Shown one piece after another: positions 60,286 through 64,000 of a DNA stretch of 64,000 bases. The stretch's first letter is position 1, and the number at the start of each line of letters is the position of its first letter. This DNA comes from Fen-330 sp050008465. Its GTDB lineage: Bacteria > Acidobacteriota > Terriglobia > Bryobacterales > Bryobacteraceae. The notes beneath the pieces were generated by a model. That model ran no database searches and had not been told where the DNA came from. It saw only the letters and a list, made by a program, of their open reading frames with translations. A program made the translations under genes and the position numbers. The stretch covers positions 1 through 64,000 of the forward strand of contig JBEKMO010000006.1 of assembly GCA_050008465.1 (NCBI GenBank), read 5' to 3'.

Positions 60286-61271
60286 TAGGCCCAGCGCCAG
60301 AGATTCGCCCCGACCGTATAACCCGCGCCCACCGCCACGAACAGCACCACGTCGCCCTTCTTGATTTTGCCGGCCGCGATCGCGTCCTCGGTCGCCAGCG
60401 GGATGGTCCCGGAGGTGGTGTTGCCGTACCGGCCAATGTTGATGATCACCCTGTCGGAATCCACGCCCAGCCGGTCGGCGGTCGCCTTGATGATCCGCTG
60501 GTTGGCTTGGTGCGGTATGAATGCGGCGACCTCCCGCGGGCTGATCCCGTTTCTCGCCAGCAAGTCACGGGAGACCTCGTACATCTTCCTTACCGCGTAC
60601 TTGAATACCTGCTGCCCGTCCTGGTGGACGTAGTGCAGGCGTTTCTCCACCGTCTCGGCCGACGCCGGCATGCGGCTGCCACCCGCCGGCATGTTCAGAA
60701 ACGGGGCGCCCGATCCGTCGATCTCGTTCAGGAAATCCACGAAGCCGACCGAGTCATCCTCACTGGCCTCGACCAGCATCGCCCCCGCCCCGTCGCCGAA
60801 CAGGATGCAGGTGGCGCGGTCGGTGTAGTCGATGATCCGCGACATGGTGTCGGCGCCAATCACCAGCACCTTCTTCTGGCTGCCCGAGGCGACCAGTTGG
60901 GCCGCCGTGGTCAGCCCATACAGGAAACCGGAACAGGCGGCGATCAGGTCGAAGCCCCACGCGCCCTTGGCCCCCAGTTGGTTCTGCACCAGGCAGGCGG
61001 TCGAGGGAAACAGCATGTCGGGGGTCACCGTACACACCAGGATGGCGTCTAGTTCGGACGCCTCGATGCCGCGTTGCTGGAGCGCCCTCTTCGCCGCGTT
61101 CACGGCCATATCCGAGGTCGCCATCTCCGGAGCCGCGATGTGGCGCTCCGAGATTCCGGTGCGTTCCAGGATCCACTGGTTGCTGGTTTCCACCATCTTC
61201 TCTAAGTCGGAATTGGTCAGCACGCGGGGTGGAACATAGCACCCCAGAGCGCTGATCTTGGCTTTAGGCAC
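60282..61271 (-). CDS. fabH: Beta-ketoacyl-ACP synthase III
   Basis: A 329-residue thiolase-fold enzyme that starts fatty-acid chains by condensing an acyl-CoA with malonyl-ACP. The catalytic triad regions are visible: IAACSGFLYGL (Cys113), IPHQANQRII (His) and IINIGRYGNTTSGTIPLA (Asn). The N-terminus ISALGCYVPPRVLTNSDLEK is standard. It is not in a fab operon here. Confidence 0.92.
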   Translation of the reverse strand: MPKAKISALGCYVPPRVLTNSDLEKMVETSNQWILERTGISERHIAAPEMATSDMAVNAAKRALQQRGIEASELDAILVCTVTPDMLFPSTACLVQNQLGAKGAWGFDLIAACSGFLYGLTTAAQLVASGSQKKVLVIGADTMSRIIDYTDRATCILFGDGAGAMLVEASEDDSVGFVDFLNEIDGSGAPFLNMPAGGSRMPASAETVEKRLHYVHQDGQQVFKYAVRKMYEVSRDLLARNGISPREVAAFIPHQANQRIIKATADRLGVDSDRVIINIGRYGNTTSGTIPLATEDAIAAGKIKKGDVVLFVAVGAGYTVGANLWRWAY

Positions 61272-61343
61272 GAACCCTCCCGGTATGAGCTAGAAACAGT
61301 AGTAAGGCGATAGAATGCCCATCTTGCTATGGTAATACTAGCC

Positions 61344-61511
61344 CGCCCTTCTCACACAGGATCGTGGCGAGGAGCGGGAGAGGCCTGCGGATACGAGGCG
61401 GGCGAGAGGCGACGCCCGCAGGCCCGCTAACGGGCTGAGGACGTCGCCCGAGTGCAATGAAGTAGACGCGGGCCTATCGCGCTCCGCAGCAGGTCTTGTG
61501 TGAGAAGGGCG
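61344..61511. repeat. 168-bp structured inverted-repeat element
   Basis: Bounded by perfect 15-bp inverted repeats CGCCCTTCTCACACA (61344-61358) and its complement (61497-61511). Inside are nested pairs: GGCCTGCGG with CCGCAGGCC, and CCCGC-TAA-CGGGC. It fills the leader between fabH and the SprT-like gene. A MITE/REP-type repeat or a structured RNA is possible; no clear target duplication is seen. Confidence 0.65.
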
Positions 61512-61521
61512 CGTTGGAGCC

Positions 61522-62229
61522 ATGCCTGTCGAGAGCGCCCTCTTCTTCGAGACGCCGGAAGGGATTTTCGCCCGTGTTTTCAAGGACTTGAAGCCCAGGA
61601 CGGCGCCCCCGAGGATCACCGTCGAGTTCTGTCGCTTCGCCAATCCCGACAGTTTCGCCCGGATGGAGGACGGCTGGATCCAGGTCCGCATCGGTGACTT
61701 GCTTCAGGGCGCGCCCGCGCCGATCCTGGAGGCCCTGGCCTACATCCTCCTCGGAAAATTGCTGCGCCGCCCCGTCCCGCCGGCATACGCCCGCCGCTAT
61801 CGGCTCTATCTGAACCGCCGCGATATCCGCCGCAACGTCCACCTGGTCCGGCAGATCCGGGGTCGCAAGTTTATCTCCGGCCCGCAAGGCGAGCGCTTCA
61901 ATCTGGAAACGGTTTTCGAAGACCTCAACTTCCGGTACTTCCACGGACTGATGGCCCGCCCACTCCTAGGCTGGAGTCGCCGCCCTTCGCGGACCAGCCT
62001 GGGGCACTTCGATCCCTCGCACAACGCGATCATCATCAGCAAGCTGCTCGATAGCCCGGCGGCGCTGCCTCTGGCGCTGGAGTACGTACTGTTTCACGAA
62101 ATGCTCCATCTGCGCTATCCCACGCAGGCGCGCGGCGGCCGTCGCAGTGTGCACACCAAGGAGTTCCATGAGGCGGAGCGCGCGTTCCCCAGCCTCCGGG
62201 AAGCCAAGCAACTGCTGAAGAAACTGTAG
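61522..62229 (+). CDS. SprT-like zinc metalloprotease
   Basis: A 235-residue protein. The zinc motif FHEMLHLRYP (HExxH) and a downstream HTKEFHEAERAFP match the SprT/WLM type. The preceding part (about 120-180: FEDLNFRYFHGLM, SHNAIIISKLLD) is the usual SprT core. It probably works inside the cell on DNA-bound proteins. The first 110 residues are an extension of unknown role. Confidence 0.75.
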   Translation: MPVESALFFETPEGIFARVFKDLKPRTAPPRITVEFCRFANPDSFARMEDGWIQVRIGDLLQGAPAPILEALAYILLGKLLRRPVPPAYARRYRLYLNRRDIRRNVHLVRQIRGRKFISGPQGERFNLETVFEDLNFRYFHGLMARPLLGWSRRPSRTSLGHFDPSHNAIIISKLLDSPAALPLALEYVLFHEMLHLRYPTQARGGRRSVHTKEFHEAERAFPSLREAKQLLKKL

Positions 62230-62315
62230 TTCTGGAAGACCGCCGCTGGAGGGGATTTCGGGGGACAACACAAGCGAAGGGCCGACCGCGCCAGTCGGCC
62301 CGCCGCTGGCAAGAA

Positions 62316-62849
62316 TCAGATCTCGGCCACCTGCGCTTGCTGCGTCAACTGCCGCAACTGGTCCCGCATCGCCTCCAGAGAGGAAACCAGCCGGCGCACA
62401 TCCACCCTGCCGATCCCCAACGTCTGGAGCCCCAGCCGGAACTCCACCACCAGCATGGCGTAGCTGAACAGCAGACGCTGCTTCAGCAGCGTGGTGGCCA
62501 GATCCGGGCGGTCCTGCGCGGCATGCACCAGCACCGTCTTGGCCGCCGTGGACAGCCGGTCAAAGTCCCGGCGCAGACAGCGCAGGTAGTGCCGGAACAC
62601 CCGCCGCCGCTCGGCCTGCAGTCTCCTGGAGATCCTAGGATGGAATCCGGGTTGCGCCGCCAGAAAATCGTAGTCGTCCTCGACAAACAGCCGCTCCATC
62701 GGCCGATATCGCGCGATGGAGAAATCACGGCACCACTCCAAGTCGGCGTCCGCCTCCTTGGGCCGCGAAATCAGCCGCCGGAACAGGAAGAAAAACGCCA
62801 CGGCAGCCAGGACGGCCAGCGCTGCGGCACCCGCATAGGCGAAGTTCAT
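62316..62849 (-). CDS. Membrane-anchored helical protein
   Basis: A 177-residue protein, from ATG 62849. One N-terminal membrane helix (about 5-25, GAAALAVLAAVAFFFLFRRL) is followed by a soluble helical domain with many Arg residues (ERRRVFRHYLRCLRRDFDRL). The family is unknown. It is paired with the next minus-strand membrane gene. Confidence 0.65.
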   Translation of the reverse strand: MNFAYAGAAALAVLAAVAFFFLFRRLISRPKEADADLEWCRDFSIARYRPMERLFVEDDYDFLAAQPGFHPRISRRLQAERRRVFRHYLRCLRRDFDRLSTAAKTVLVHAAQDRPDLATTLLKQRLLFSYAMLVVEFRLGLQTLGIGRVDVRRLVSSLEAMRDQLRQLTQQAQVAEI

Positions 62850-62957
62850 CGGTGGCGCCTCCCTATTAGCGCCGAGTCCAGCATAATCTACACGCCACCG
62901 GAATTGCAATCGATTTCGGAGGTTTACAGACTATTCTTATCTCTAATGTACGATGTA

Positions 62958-63776
62958 TTACTTACGAGCTGCCCGCAAAAGGGTGGAGTTGATGGCCGCC
63001 AGATGCCCTACCAGCTCCTCCTCATGGCCCTCCGCCCAGCGCGGCCGCAGCCGCACCTTGGCGCTCTCCCCTGCCCGGTTGAGCAAGCAGACCCACACCA
63101 CCAGACACACCAGCGTCACGCAAGACGCCAAAACGCTCACCACTTGGGTCACCCCGCTTCCCGCCAGGTTCCGCAGCAGGACCACCAGCGTCACACTGAG
63201 GAAATACCCCGCGTAGACGATGCAGTGCACCACCACATTCCGGCTCAGCGGCACCGGATACCACGCCAGGAAGCACGAGATGACCAGCAGGAAAATCACC
63301 AGGCTGGAGGCCACGCTGCGGTCGATCGCCAAGAACAGGCGCACGATCGGGTACTTCTCGGCCGGATTGCTCAGGTCCGCCTGCAATGTCAGGACGGAAA
63401 TCGCGACTCCAATCGCCAACCCGGTCAAGAGCACCCATCGCCCCAGGCTGGCGATCCCTTTGTAGTTCTGGAGCACCAGCGAATACAGCTCGAGCACCAC
63501 CACGACCCAGAAGACCCACACTGCGGGGTCGGTCAGCAACCACACCCAGCCGTACGCATTCGTCGCGAACGGGGTGTTCGGCTTGCGCTCGAACAGCCTC
63601 ACTCCCCAAGGCACGGCGATCAGCAGCACAGCTCGCAGGACTCGGAACAGCAGGTAGGCGGAAAAGCAACCGTAACTGCGGTGCAGCCCGGTCATCCGCA
63701 GCCGCAGGAAGAGCAAAAGGTGGCCCGCGATCGTCAACCACCAGACGTACTCCAAGACCAGCTCGAGCCTAGACAT
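62958..63776 (-). CDS. Polytopic membrane protein of unknown function
   Basis: A 272-residue protein with about seven membrane helices (WWLTIAGHLLLFLRLR, YLLFRVLRAVLLIAVPWG, AVWVFWVVVVLELYSLV, LVIFLLVISCFLAWYPV and others). A short cytosolic tail (VRLRPRWAEGHEEEL) ends the protein. No known family. The remaining 63,777-64,000 shows no supported gene. Confidence 0.65.
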   Translation of the reverse strand: MSRLELVLEYVWWLTIAGHLLLFLRLRMTGLHRSYGCFSAYLLFRVLRAVLLIAVPWGVRLFERKPNTPFATNAYGWVWLLTDPAVWVFWVVVVLELYSLVLQNYKGIASLGRWVLLTGLAIGVAISVLTLQADLSNPAEKYPIVRLFLAIDRSVASSLVIFLLVISCFLAWYPVPLSRNVVVHCIVYAGYFLSVTLVVLLRNLAGSGVTQVVSVLASCVTLVCLVVWVCLLNRAGESAKVRLRPRWAEGHEEELVGHLAAINSTLLRAARK

Positions 63777-64000
63777 GGCCGGCGCCGACACGCACAATCC
63801 GATTCTAGCATCGGCGAACCGGTTCACCACCAGAATCTACTCAGGGGATTTGCTCTGAGGGCGCCCCGCAGGGCACCTTAGGACGCACCACCAGCGCCAG
63901 CCTGGCGCGGGGCTATCTCGGCGGGCCACCTCGTGGTCTGTGGTGGGCTTACCTCGCGTCCGGGCAGGGGAAGCACTGCGGAATCGGATCATACTGTCGA

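Overview
The window is about 64 kb of high-GC bacterial chromosome. My best guess is a soil acidobacterium of the Solibacter/Bryobacter kind. This is inferred from many secreted proteins of unknown function, a kinase fused to TPRs with an HCD catalytic loop, a DUF2961 protein, FecR-type secreted proteins, and cbb3 oxidase genes. No rRNA or tRNA gene was seen.

Left chromosomal block (1-14.3 kb). It runs mostly on the minus strand. It holds cbb3 oxidase genes (ccoN partial, ccoS, and a ccoI-type P-ATPase with a small membrane protein). Between ccoI and ccoS lie a DNase II-like secreted nuclease and two related secreted proteins, one of them frameshifted. Then come thrB, a Gfo/Idh/MocA oxidoreductase, nagA, ilvE and a DUF2961 protein.

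Scrambled block (14.4-19.9 kb). It contains two decayed copies of one HAD-phosphatase gene, a wrecked IS1380-type transposase, orphan membrane proteins, a truncated RelE-type toxin with its antitoxin, and a frameshifted winged-helix gene.

Integrated element (about 19.9-33.5 kb). Two direct 28-bp sites resemble XerC/XerD dif. They share the 6-bp centre and the 11-bp XerD arm but differ in the XerC arm, as expected for an element integrated at dif by host XerCD. The interval encodes no recombinase. It has a long minus-strand gene train with three parts: a ParB-like/AbrB/small-ORF module, a winged-helix replication candidate with a PD-(D/E)xK-like nuclease, and a module that looks structural. 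The structural-looking module has a 275-aa capsid candidate, two tandem beta-rich paralogues, several membrane proteins, an Ig-like protein and a 915-aa protein with seven ~66-aa repeats. I see no tail, terminase or packaging ATPase. My reading is a tailless, probably membrane-containing provirus that uses host XerCD. That is an inference and is the main candidate for a new system here. Its left end has a convergent two-gene unit behind a promoter with an 18-bp palindrome.

A second element (33,571-34,509) abuts the right dif-like site. It has 14-bp terminal inverted repeats, an 8-bp target duplication, an internal promoter, three small genes and no transposase.

Right chromosomal block (34.5-64 kb). 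It holds a FecR/YXWGXW-like secreted protein, a glycosyltransferase with an FAD oxidoreductase and a YfhO-like membrane protein, an NRAMP transporter fused to a UspA domain, and a run of matrixin-like protease, NlpC/P60 hydrolase and dipeptide epimerase. Further right are rmuC, a STAS protein, a Ser/Thr kinase with TPRs, a MetF/MetV fusion with a methyltetrahydrofolate-binding methyltransferase, a ROK kinase, hrpB, a class V aminotransferase, fabH, a SprT-like protease next to a 168-bp structured repeat, and two membrane proteins.
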